This document shows, piece by piece, positions 35,940 through 43,991 of a DNA stretch of 64,000 nucleotides; position 1 is the stretch's first letter; every line of letters starts with the position of its first letter. Origin of the DNA: Planomicrobium soli (GTDB lineage: Bacteria; Bacillota; Bacilli; Bacillales_A; Planococcaceae). A program made the position numbers and the translations under genes. Below the pieces are notes generated by a model. The model did not search any database. It was not told the origin of the DNA and saw only the letters and a list, made by a program, of their open reading frames with translations. The stretch is taken from the NCBI RefSeq assembly GCF_003014655.1, contig NZ_PYAT01000004.1, positions 62,001 to 126,000 on the forward strand, given 5' to 3'.

Positions 35940-37232
35940 GTGGATCAGATTATTGTAAAAGGCGGCCAAAAATTAAAAGGGAAAGTTCGAGTGGAAGGTG
36001 CTAAGAACGCAGTACTACCTATTCTTGCCGGCGCATTATTAGCTTCTAATGGAAAAAGTATCCTTAAAGAAGTACCAAATTTAGCGGATGTTTATACCAT
36101 TCAGGAAGTGCTGAAAAGTTTGAACGTGTCAATTGACTATTTCCCAGAAAAAAATGAAATGGTGATTGATGCATCCCAAACATTATCGAGTGAAGCGCAA
36201 TTCGAATATGTTAGAAAGATGCGAGCTTCAATTTTGGTAATGGGGCCAGTCCTTGCACGCAACGGATTTGCTCGTGTTGCTCTTCCAGGCGGATGTGCAA
36301 TTGGTTCACGTCCAATTGATCAGCATTTAAAAGGTTTTGAAGCGATGGGTTCTCAAATTACTTTCGGTAATGGTTTTGTTGAAGCGAAAACAACTGGCCG
36401 CCTGCGCGGTGCAAAAATTTATTTGGATTTCCCAAGTGTTGGAGCTACAGAAAACATCATGACAGCAGCTGCTTTGGCTGATGGCGTGACGGTTATCGAG
36501 AACGCTGCAAAAGAACCGGAAATTGTTGACTTGGCAAACTACATTAACGAAATGGGCGGACGCGTAGTCGGTGCTGGAACAGACACTATGCGTATCGAAG
36601 GCGTCAAGGAACTTAACGGAGCAGAACATTACATCATTCCTGACCGCGTAGAAGCTGGAACGTTTATGGTGGCAGCGGCTATCACTGAAGGGGATGTCAT
36701 TATTGAAAATGCGGTTCCTGAACATATGGCGGCATTAATCTCTAAACTAGAAGAAATGGGTGTCGATATTCAAGAAGTAGAAGAAGGCCTGCGCATCCGT
36801 GCTTCACGTCCGCTTCGCTCAATTGATATTAAAACAATGCCTCACCCAGGTTTCCCGACAGATATGCAATCGCAAATGATGTCGTTGATGCTGACGGCTC
36901 AAGGAAACGGCATTTTGACTGAAACTGTTTTTGAAAATCGCTTTATGCATGTTGAAGAGTTCCGCCGCATGAATGCATCAGTGAAAATTGAAGGCCGTTC
37001 TGTTATTATGGAAGGCCCATCGAAGCTGCAAGGAGCAGAAGTTTCCGCTACTGATTTGCGTGCAGCAGCAGCATTGATCTTAGCAGGACTTGCCGCTGAA
37101 GGCATCACTCGAGTGAACAAACTTTATCATTTAGATCGCGGTTACGTAAACTTCCACAAGAAATTAGCTGCTTTAGGCGCTGATATCGAACGCGTTACAA
37201 CGGAAGAAGCAAAAGTAGAACAACTGGTCTAA
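35940..37232 (+). CDS. murA: UDP-N-acetylglucosamine 1-carboxyvinyltransferase (MurA paralogue 2, MurAA position), 430 aa
   Basis: Second MurA of the window. The PEP-binding Cys is at about residue 119 in [15 protein letters not shown], with KVEGAKN-type start [20 protein letters not shown] and a family-typical end [18 protein letters not shown]. The GTG at 35940 follows GGAGGG at 35926-35931; the longer ATG ORF at 35925 would swallow that site. This locus corresponds to the main murAA. In Bacillus it is followed by spoIID and others; here only a terminator and mbl. Confidence 0.96.
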   Translation: MDQIIVKGGQKLKGKVRVEGAKNAVLPILAGALLASNGKSILKEVPNLADVYTIQEVLKSLNVSIDYFPEKNEMVIDASQTLSSEAQFEYVRKMRASILVMGPVLARNGFARVALPGGCAIGSRPIDQHLKGFEAMGSQITFGNGFVEAKTTGRLRGAKIYLDFPSVGATENIMTAAALADGVTVIENAAKEPEIVDLANYINEMGGRVVGAGTDTMRIEGVKELNGAEHYIIPDRVEAGTFMVAAAITEGDVIIENAVPEHMAALISKLEEMGVDIQEVEEGLRIRASRPLRSIDIKTMPHPGFPTDMQSQMMSLMLTAQGNGILTETVFENRFMHVEEFRRMNASVKIEGRSVIMEGPSKLQGAEVSATDLRAAAALILAGLAAEGITRVNKLYHLDRGYVNFHKKLAALGADIERVTTEEAKVEQLV

Positions 37233-37256
37233 TATTTCTTATATCCCAATTATTAG

Positions 37257-37291
37257 AGCCTGCGAGCTGTTTAGCCCGCAGGCTTTTTAAT
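37257..37291 (+). terminator. Terminator after murA-2
   Basis: AGCCTGCGAGCT pairs with AGCCCGCAGGCT (one mismatch), followed by TTTTTAATTT. Confidence 0.88.
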
Positions 37292-37474
37292 TTGGCGGCC
37301 GAACCGGACCTGAAGCAAAAAGTCTTTTCGCCTCTTGTCATTTGCACCGTGAAAAGCTAGATTGGGTGCGAAAAAATAATGCACTTCCCATCTTGTCTAT
37401 GCTAAAATGTTCACTTAGGATAGTCTTTTTATATACATATCAGGGGCGGCAAAGATGGAAGGGGAAGCGCTTAA

Positions 37475-38482
37475 ATGTTTTCGAAAGATATTGGTATTGA
37501 CCTGGGAACAGCGAACGTTCTCATCCATGTCAAGGGCAAAGGAATTATTTTGAACGAGCCTTCTGTAGTCGCCATGGACCGTACGACGAGACATGTTATA
37601 GCAGTTGGAAAACAAGCTAAAGAAATGATTGGCAGAACCCCGGAAAATATTGTGGTGATCCGTCCGTTGAAAGATGGCGTTATTGCGGATTTTGATGTTA
37701 CGGAGATAATGCTTAAATATTTTTTAGATAAATTGAAAGTTAAAGGCTTTATGACAAAACCGCGCATTCTGATTTGCTGTCCAACCAATATTACCAGTGT
37801 TGAGCAAAAAGCGATTCGTGAAGCGGCGGAAAAATCGGGAGGGAAAAAAGTGTTTCTGGAAGAAGAGCCCAAAGTTGCTGCTATTGGCGCAGGCATGGAC
37901 ATTTATCAACCAAGTGGAAACATGGTAGTTGATATCGGCGGAGGCACCGCTGATGTGGCCGTGTTGTCGATGGGCGATATCGTAACAAGCGAATCAATCA
38001 GAGTGGCAGGCGATGTATTCAATCAAGACATTCTTCAATATATCAAACGCCAGTACAAACTATTGATCGGGGAACGGACAGCGGAAGCTCTCAAAATAGA
38101 AATAGGCACAGTTTCACCAGATGGCAGAAAAGAAGAGATGGAAATTCGCGGCCGTGATCTAGTGACCGGATTGCCGACAGTGGTTACGATTCAGTCGGCG
38201 GAAATCCACCACGCGATAAAAGATTCGGTCAACCACATTGTGGCCGCTGCTAGAAACGTACTGGAAAACACGCCGCCGGAGTTGTCTGCCGATATTATCG
38301 ACAGAGGCATCATATTGACTGGCGGAGGCGCTCTGCTTCATGGTATAGACCAACTGCTTGCAGAGCAGTTGAGAGTACCTGTTACGATTGCGGACAATCC
38401 TCTGGACTGCGTGGCTTTAGGAACTGGCATTATTCTGGACAGTTTGGATAGAAAAAGCGGCAGGAGAAAAAAAACAGGTTGA
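37475..38482 (+). CDS. mbl: Rod-shape determining protein Mbl (MreB-like actin), 335 aa
   Basis: Actin-fold ATPase guiding lateral wall synthesis. Phosphate motif DIGIDLGTANVLIHVKGKG, the second VVDIGGGTADVAVLS, and adenosine motif GIILTGGGALLHGID are intact. Position upstream of fabZ and sequence favour Mbl over MreB/MreBH. GGAAGGGGAAGC lies upstream. flhO/flhP, which follow mbl in B. subtilis, are absent. Confidence 0.95.
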   Translation: MFSKDIGIDLGTANVLIHVKGKGIILNEPSVVAMDRTTRHVIAVGKQAKEMIGRTPENIVVIRPLKDGVIADFDVTEIMLKYFLDKLKVKGFMTKPRILICCPTNITSVEQKAIREAAEKSGGKKVFLEEEPKVAAIGAGMDIYQPSGNMVVDIGGGTADVAVLSMGDIVTSESIRVAGDVFNQDILQYIKRQYKLLIGERTAEALKIEIGTVSPDGRKEEMEIRGRDLVTGLPTVVTIQSAEIHHAIKDSVNHIVAAARNVLENTPPELSADIIDRGIILTGGGALLHGIDQLLAEQLRVPVTIADNPLDCVALGTGIILDSLDRKSGRRKKTG

Positions 38483-38644
38483 TAGCGGGCAAGGATCGGA
38501 TAAGGGGCAATACTCTATGCACTTACTGCCGATTTTCCTGTGAATAAAACATTTCACTGCCTGTACAAAGATTCTGGACGATGAAGCCTTGTCTATAGCA
38601 GACAGAAAAGACGGCGCCCATCAATAGAAAGGTTGACTAAGCAA

Positions 38645-38926
38645 ATGGCTGAATGGAAACATAAAAGACCACTGAGAAGAGAAGTTAAAGAAGTGAAAGA
38701 AAATGAAAACAAAAAGACGGAAGCTACTAGTGATTCCAGTAAGTGGGTCCGGATCCGCTTATTCCCTATCTGGCTGCGTATTCTAATTGTCCTTGCAATC
38801 CTCGCTGTAGCGATGGTTCTAGGGGTAATGATCGGATATGGAGTGATTGGAGACGGAGAACCGGCGGACGCCTTAAAATGGCGCACATGGCAGCATATCA
38901 TTGATATTATGAGTGGCCGGAAATAA
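38645..38926 (+). CDS. EpuA-like membrane protein (annotated in the family as RNA polymerase subunit beta-associated), 93 aa
   Basis: A charged cytoplasmic N terminus (about 45 residues rich in Lys, Arg, Glu) precedes VRIRLFPIWLRI and one membrane helix LIVLAILAVAMVLGVMIGYG, then GDGEPADALKWRTWQHIIDI. This arrangement matches the short EpuA-type (PF11772) proteins that sit between mbl and fabZ in Bacilli. The ATG at 38645 is chosen; TTG at 38633 abuts the only ribosome-site-like AAAGG. Function poorly known. Confidence 0.72.
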   Translation: MAEWKHKRPLRREVKEVKENENKKTEATSDSSKWVRIRLFPIWLRILIVLAILAVAMVLGVMIGYGVIGDGEPADALKWRTWQHIIDIMSGRK

Positions 38927-38969
38927 GAGTTGCCTGTAGGATACTTTAGTAGGAAAAGGAGCTGGACTA

Positions 38970-39407
38970 ATGTTAACTGTAGAACAAATTCAAGCAATTT
39001 TACCTCACCGCCAACCGTTTTTGATGGTGGACCGGATTTTGGAAATCGAAGCTGGAAAAAGAGCAGTCGGTTTAAAAAACGTCTCAGTAAATGAAGAATT
39101 TTTTAATGGACATTTTCCCGGCTACCCGGTAATGCCCGGTGTATTGATTGTTGAAGCATTAGCTCAGGTGGGAGCAGCAGCGGTACTGCAGCTGGAGGTA
39201 AATAAAGGACGACTTGCCTTTTTTACAGGCATTGATAATTGTCGTTTCAAGCGCCAGGTTGTACCAGGCGATCAATTGCGCTTGGAAGTTGAATTGACGA
39301 AATTGCGCGGTTCAATGGGCAAAGGGCATGCCATAGCGACCGTCGATGGCGAAATTGCTTGCGAATGCGATATTTTATTCGCCTTGGGACCTGTAGTAGA
39401 GCGGTAA
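38970..39407 (+). CDS. fabZ: 3-hydroxyacyl-ACP dehydratase FabZ, 145 aa
   Basis: Hot-dog-fold dehydratase of type II fatty acid synthesis. The catalytic His48 and Glu62 lie in [33 protein letters not shown] is the family N-terminal motif. AAAAGGAG precedes the start. A terminator follows immediately. Confidence 0.97.
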   Translation: MLTVEQIQAILPHRQPFLMVDRILEIEAGKRAVGLKNVSVNEEFFNGHFPGYPVMPGVLIVEALAQVGAAAVLQLEVNKGRLAFFTGIDNCRFKRQVVPGDQLRLEVELTKLRGSMGKGHAIATVDGEIACECDILFALGPVVER

Positions 39408-39428
39408 GAACAGCATCGCTGCAACAAG

Positions 39429-39478
39429 AAAAACCAGAGTAGAAAACGTTGAAAAACGTTCCTGCTCTGGTTTTTTTA
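39429..39478 (+). terminator. Terminator after fabZ (copy 1 of a duplicated terminator)
   Basis: AAAACCAGAGTAG..CCTGCTCTGGTTTTTTT with internal AAACGTT/AACGTT. The block from AGAAAACGTT to CTGCTCTGG is identical in the copy at 39856-39905. Confidence 0.9.
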
Positions 39479-39527
39479 GTTTTTTGATAACCACTCTTAC
39501 TCCATTGAAATGGATATCGCTCTTGCT

Positions 39528-39639
39528 ATTCCGCCAAACTGCTCCGCTTGCCTCGGGCTTGCGCCGAACTAACTCAGGGCCGCCCGAGTGGATTTCGGCA
39601 CTTCGCTGTCCCGATGGCGTCTCCGCTGTTTGGCTCCAT
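39528..39639 (-). repeat. Dispersed GC-rich intergenic repeat, family A copy 3 (inverted)
   Basis: On the minus strand it reads ATGGAGCCAAACAGCGGAG at one end and GGAGCAGTTTGGCGGAAT at the other, matching the edges of copies 1 and 2. The centre is more diverged. Confidence 0.7.
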
Positions 39640-39680
39640 AGCTAAAGGTGCATGAGTAAAGAAGAAAAAAGGAGCAAGAC

Positions 39681-39850
39681 CCGACTTGTTCAGGTGTTCT
39701 CTCATTTCTTTATTCGCTAAATGGTTCGCTAGTTTAAATAGAGGGAAGACCTGCGAAAAAAACCTTGTCCTCCTGTCTCTGCATCGCTTCGCTAGCCCGC
39801 CTAACGCGTCCGGCTGAAGCGAAATGAACAGCTAGGCAACTCTCTTGATA
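39681..39850. repeat. Family B fragments between the duplicated terminators
   Basis: GAGCAAGACCCGAC (plus strand, near 39680) equals the left edge of copy B2. On the minus strand, GCAGAGACAGGAGGACAAGG within 39768-39815 closely matches the inner part of copy B1. The order is rearranged relative to B1. Confidence 0.55.
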
Positions 39851-39855
39851 GTCTG

Positions 39856-39905
39856 AAACCCAGAGCAGAAAACGTTGAAAAACGTTCCTGCTCTGGGTTT
39901 TTTAT
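39856..39905. terminator. Terminator copy 2, between the repeats and ywpF
   Basis: AAACCCAGAGCAG and CTGCTCTGGGTTT form a perfect 13-bp outer stem around AAACGTTGAAAAACGTT. It can end the minus-strand ywpF transcript and any rightward transcript. Confidence 0.85.
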
Positions 39906-39907
39906 GT

Positions 39908-40345
39908 TCAGGAATTTGCTTCGTCTTTTCGAAGAATCGGGCGAGAGCGCATATCGTGTTCAAACCGTTCAAGCAGCTCTTGGCCTTCCAAACCATCTTC
40001 TAGAAGTTCCGACAATAGGGTTTCGGCATATTTCCGGCGACCAAGCTTCAATGTGCCTTTCATCAGCACGGAAATATGTTCGCCAATCACTTTCACACTG
40101 TAAATGCTTACTTGGAAAGGGGCGGGTTCGTTGCCGGAATAAGAAATAACCACTTTGACGTCAAACGTTTCCCCGGATTCCTTCAATTTTTCAAACGTTT
40201 CACGGTAATTCAAGTCCATCAGCATTTCAAGCAGCCATGAGCGGTCATTGTTTTCTTGGTTTATGATGATTCCGTCATAAAGGGGGAAATCAGTCACATT
40301 CTCATCTTCGACTATTCCCAATGACAGCATTTTAAATGTCTTCAA
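39908..40345 (-). CDS. ywpF: YwpF-like protein, 145 aa
   Basis: Conserved Bacillales protein of unknown function, recognised by KTFKMLSLGIVEDE, LYDGIIINQENNDRSWLLE and EHISVLMKGTLKLGRRKYAE and by location between fabZ and ssb. The start is TTG at 40345, giving LKTFKML as in relatives, with GGAGGG six bases upstream on the minus strand; an ATG further out would include the ribosome site. It is soluble and carries no signal peptide. Confidence 0.8.
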   Translation of the reverse strand: MKTFKMLSLGIVEDENVTDFPLYDGIIINQENNDRSWLLEMLMDLNYRETFEKLKESGETFDVKVVISYSGNEPAPFQVSIYSVKVIGEHISVLMKGTLKLGRRKYAETLLSELLEDGLEGQELLERFEHDMRSRPILRKDEANS

Positions 40346-40633
40346 GTATATCCCTCCAAACGTAACTTTTTTTAAGTATAGCATAGCTAAAATTTTTCAG
40401 TTCACCAGTTTTTTTGCTCAAATAAAATGAAAGAGTTACTAAATCTCTTTTTTGAAAACAGGGCTTTTGTCCGCTTGTCCCTATGTATATCAATGAATCG
40501 GCGGTAGAACTTTTTCAACTATCCACTAAAATTAAAATATCAAAAGCAGAAAGCGCCCATATATCATTTTTCCCTTTTTGCGCAAAATTCACTCTTCTTA
40601 GTATGATGGAAAAGCAAGAGAGGAGGTGAAAAG

Positions 40634-41044
40634 ATGAACCAAGTCGGAATTGTGGGGCGCTTAACAAAAGATCCGGTAACACGGGTAATGAACGAAGGGC
40701 GCGTACATACTTCCTTCATCGTTGCGATTTCCCGAAATTACAAAAACCAGAAAGGAGATGTGGAAACAGATTTTGTTCTTTGTTCAACCTGGGGCAGGCC
40801 GGCACATAACGTATCCAAATTTTGCCACAAAGGTTCGCTTGTAGCGGTGACGGGCCGTCTGCAATCGCGCCATTACGACAAAGACGATGGAACGCGAGTC
40901 TATGTCACTGAAGTCCTAGGTGACCAAATTCGCTTCTTGGACAAAAAGAAAACTATAGAAGAAACCGCCCACAAGCAACTGGAACCACAGTCAGAAGAAG
41001 ACTTTGATTTTCAGTCGCCAGGGACGGAACAAATTAATGCATAA
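40634..41044 (+). CDS. ssbB: Single-stranded DNA-binding protein (SsbB type), 136 aa
   Basis: OB-fold SSB: MNQVGIVGRLTKDPVTRVMN, FIVAISRNYKNQKGDVETDF, GSLVAVTGRLQSRHYDKDDG. The C terminus (residues 105-136) is acidic but ends GTEQINA and lacks the DDDIPF tip through which SsbA recruits partner proteins. That, and position before ywqA, favour the competence-associated SsbB. GAGAGGAGGTGA is a very strong ribosome site. It is followed 25 bp later by a small coiled-coil gene. Confidence 0.92.
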   Translation: MNQVGIVGRLTKDPVTRVMNEGRVHTSFIVAISRNYKNQKGDVETDFVLCSTWGRPAHNVSKFCHKGSLVAVTGRLQSRHYDKDDGTRVYVTEVLGDQIRFLDKKKTIEETAHKQLEPQSEEDFDFQSPGTEQINA

Positions 41045-41069
41045 CAAACAATAAGGGGGACACTTAGCC

Positions 41070-41213
41070 ATGCCAAAAGATGTGCAATTGCAGTTGGAAG
41101 TTCATATGGAGCAATTGATTCGTTTAACAGCATTGCTTCATAGACGATTGGCAGAGGCGGAGCGGGAGCTAAGTGAGTTAAAAGCCATATTTCGTTCCGC
41201 CGAAAAAGATTGA
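41070..41213 (+). CDS. Small coiled-coil protein downstream of ssb, 47 aa
   Basis: ATG at 41070 follows AAGGGGGAC with good spacing. The product MPKDVQLQLEVHMEQLIRLT.. has heptad-like leucines and a highly charged ERELSELKAIFRSAEKD end, consistent with a short helical or coiled-coil protein. It is 25 bp from ssb and ends at the terminator 41237-41266, so it probably shares the ssb transcript. Family not recognised. Confidence 0.7.
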   Translation: MPKDVQLQLEVHMEQLIRLTALLHRRLAEAERELSELKAIFRSAEKD

Positions 41214-41236
41214 CCGGTTTTCATGTCTAAAAAGAG

Positions 41237-41268
41237 AATTCGGCCAGGTGGGGGCCTGGCCGAATTAT
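41237..41268. terminator. Bidirectional terminator between the ssb operon and ywqA
   Basis: AATTCGGCCAGG (41237-41248) and CCTGGCCGAATT (41255-41266) pair perfectly. The minus-strand side continues CTCTTTTTAG, a good terminator tail for ywqA. Confidence 0.9.
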
Positions 41269-43991
41269 TATAACGTATAGGTGAAAAGGTCTTTCAATTC
41301 AGCATCGGACAGTTCTGTCATCCACTGGCTCGATTGGATAAATTGATCCGACATCGTCTGCTTCTGCGTAAGCAAAGCATCGATTTTTTCTTCGATAGTT
41401 CCAATTGTAACAAATTTATGCACATGGACAAACTGTGTTTGGCCAATGCGGTAAGCACGGTCGGTCGCTTGGTTTTCAACTGCAGGATTCCACCATCTAT
41501 CGGCGTGAAGAACATGCGTCGCAGCCGTCAAGTTCAGACCTGTGCCGCCTGCTTTCAGCGATAAGATGAAAATCGGGAATTCACCTGCCTGGAATTTTGC
41601 CACCAGCGTATCTCGCTGCTGTTTTGGCATGCTTCCTGTCAGGAAAGGAACTTCGTGGCCATACAGTTCATTGATTGCTTGCTGCAACAGATGCCCCATC
41701 CCGATATATTGGGTGAATATCAAACATTGTTCCCCGCGCTCTGCTATTTCCCCGGCGAGAGTCACTATGCGCTCCAGCTTTTGAGATCTAGGCAGTATTT
41801 CTTCAGCAGAAGAATAAGGTTCTTTTAAATAAAGTGCTGGATGATTACATAATTGCTTTAACTTGCTAAGCATTTTCAGGACAAGGCCTTTTTTCTCGAA
41901 TCCTGTGAGCGTCTCCATTTTCTGCACCGTATCCTGGACAAGCCCCTCGTATAAGGCTGCCTGTTCCGGAGTCAATGGGCAATACTCCAATTGCTCTTGT
42001 TTTTCAGGCAAGTTCAGCTGCAAGTCCGGATCTTTTTTCGTTCGGCGGAGAAGGAAAGGCTGGATGCGCTGGCGCAGCTTTTCTTTCACTTCTTCTGAGT
42101 CGTCGCGCTCGATCGGAATCATGAAGTTTTCTTGGAATTGCTTGATGCGATATAAATAGCCTTTATTAATAAAGTCAAAAATCGACCAGAGTTCAGATAA
42201 CCGGTTTTCAATTGGCGTACCGGTCAATGCAATATGGTGGTCGCCTTTGAACTTCCGAATGGTCCGCGATTGCTTCGTATACATATTTTTTATATTTTGC
42301 GCTTCATCAAGTGTGATGCTTGCCCAGTGGAGTCCTTGGATTTCCTCGGCGTCCGAAGAAGCGATGCCATAAGTCGACAGCACCACATCCGGGTTTTCCA
42401 GATTCAAAAATCGGGTGAAGTTCTCCCCTTTAGGGCGTGTACTGCCATAGTGGGTGACAACTTTCAAATCCGGAGCAAAGCGGCTCAACTCTTTTTGCCA
42501 GTTTCCGAGAACGGAAGTAGGGCAGACAATCAAAGAAGGCTTGCCAGGTTTTTTTCCATGGACGTGGAGCAAATATGTGATCAATTGCACGGTTTTCCCT
42601 AAACCCATGTCGTCTGCAAGACATAGGCCGAAGCCTTCTTCACGCATGAATACCAAATAATCGAATCCGATTTTTTGATAAGGACGCAATTCGGTCTGCA
42701 AAGCTTCAGGAATTGGCGTTTCGGGCAAATCGCGCTTATCCAATAACTTATCGAGCAAGGTTTTTAATGAGCGGTTCAGCTGAAATTCGATAAGCGGATC
42801 TTCATCGTCTCCCGCATCTTCAAGCATGATTTCCGGCACATTCTGGAACAGCATATCTTTTATCGTCCAATCGGCATCTTCCGCCTCCTCAATAAGTTTC
42901 CGGAGATGCAAAAGCAAATTGGAGTCAATCCGCACCCATTCGTTGCCGACTCGGATAAATTCCTTGTTTTCTGAAACCAGTTGCTGAAAATCCTGCATGC
43001 TGAGTTCATGACCGTTCAAGGAAAACTGCCAATCAAAACGGATGATTTGGTCAAGGCCGACCACCGATGCCTTTTTGGCTGGAGAATGGACATTCGCTTT
43101 AACACGTACTTTAGCGTCCTGGACGGCTTTCAGCCAAGACGGTATGGATACTTCAATACCGAAAGCTTGGAGAATTTCAGCATCACTGCGCAGAAACTGG
43201 AGTACTTCGGCATCGTTCCATTCCGTATGGAATAACCGTTCTTCGTCAAAGCGGTCGACGGAAGGGCAGAGGCTTAATATCAGCGCCTGCTGTTCAGCAA
43301 TCTCTTTGGCATGGATGCGCCATTTTTCCGGCAGCACCTTATCAATCGGTTCGTCAGCGCGGCGTTTGGACGGCGTCCAATAGGAGGCGCCACGTTTCGT
43401 GCGAAGCGCCACTTTCAGCGACCAAAAATCCGTACTATCCGGTTCGTTCAGTTGGACAGCTATGACGTAATCGTCTGCAGCAGGCAGCCCATCCCATCCG
43501 GCTTGTTGCACAAAATGTTGGAGGTACGGCAACTGGGCAGGAGCCAGGCCTTTTTGGCGCAGTTGATGGCGGATGGTATCGCTTAGGAAACTTCGGATAT
43601 CATCGTCGCCATAAGCGCTGCTGATGGTGATATCTTCTCCGTCTACAGAAACATGATCCCAAAGTGAAGCATCATTTAAAGAGTCGGCAACTTTGCCTGC
43701 TAAGCTAAGCCATGCTTCGTCTTCCGCACGCTGTCCTGAAAACGCCACGTAGTGGTGCGGCTCCCGCTGGAACAGCCGGACAAAATCCGCTGGCGTCAAT
43801 ACAAGATCGAGCCCATCAGTGACAGAGATTAAGCCGAAAAAGCTTTCCTTATCAAGAAAGTATAAATAAGGTTTCCAAACTTCCGGCGGTATGCGATTTC
43901 CGGCTTCGTTGACTGCTTGGATACGAAATTCTTCGCTGCGGTTGATTCTCAAATAATAAGTGCGGCTTCCTTCTGTTTGGAATTGATTCAT
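41268..43991 (-). CDS. ywqA: SNF2-family DEAD/DEAH-like helicase, YwqA type, 907 aa
   Basis: Swi2/Snf2 ATPase. A roughly 420-residue N-terminal region of unknown fold precedes the two RecA-like lobes. Motif I is LADDMGLGKTVQLITYL, motif II is DEAQ (TLDEAQNIKNMYT), ALTGTPIENRLSELWSIFDF is motif III region, and lobe 2 has LSLKAGGTGLNLTAA and DRAYRIGQTQ. It translocates on double-stranded DNA in relatives; the biological role of YwqA is unknown. Its ATG overlaps the ywqB stop by 4 bp, so the two products are translated together. Confidence 0.94.
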   Translation of the reverse strand: MNQFQTEGSRTYYLRINRSEEFRIQAVNEAGNRIPPEVWKPYLYFLDKESFFGLISVTDGLDLVLTPADFVRLFQREPHHYVAFSGQRAEDEAWLSLAGKVADSLNDASLWDHVSVDGEDITISSAYGDDDIRSFLSDTIRHQLRQKGLAPAQLPYLQHFVQQAGWDGLPAADDYVIAVQLNEPDSTDFWSLKVALRTKRGASYWTPSKRRADEPIDKVLPEKWRIHAKEIAEQQALILSLCPSVDRFDEERLFHTEWNDAEVLQFLRSDAEILQAFGIEVSIPSWLKAVQDAKVRVKANVHSPAKKASVVGLDQIIRFDWQFSLNGHELSMQDFQQLVSENKEFIRVGNEWVRIDSNLLLHLRKLIEEAEDADWTIKDMLFQNVPEIMLEDAGDDEDPLIEFQLNRSLKTLLDKLLDKRDLPETPIPEALQTELRPYQKIGFDYLVFMREEGFGLCLADDMGLGKTVQLITYLLHVHGKKPGKPSLIVCPTSVLGNWQKELSRFAPDLKVVTHYGSTRPKGENFTRFLNLENPDVVLSTYGIASSDAEEIQGLHWASITLDEAQNIKNMYTKQSRTIRKFKGDHHIALTGTPIENRLSELWSIFDFINKGYLYRIKQFQENFMIPIERDDSEEVKEKLRQRIQPFLLRRTKKDPDLQLNLPEKQEQLEYCPLTPEQAALYEGLVQDTVQKMETLTGFEKKGLVLKMLSKLKQLCNHPALYLKEPYSSAEEILPRSQKLERIVTLAGEIAERGEQCLIFTQYIGMGHLLQQAINELYGHEVPFLTGSMPKQQRDTLVAKFQAGEFPIFILSLKAGGTGLNLTAATHVLHADRWWNPAVENQATDRAYRIGQTQFVHVHKFVTIGTIEEKIDALLTQKQTMSDQFIQSSQWMTELSDAELKDLFTYTL

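Noticed and set aside
40385-40633. ComK box upstream of ssb
   Set aside because: A/T-rich half-sites are present but none fits the AAAA-N5-TTTT pairs at the required spacing.
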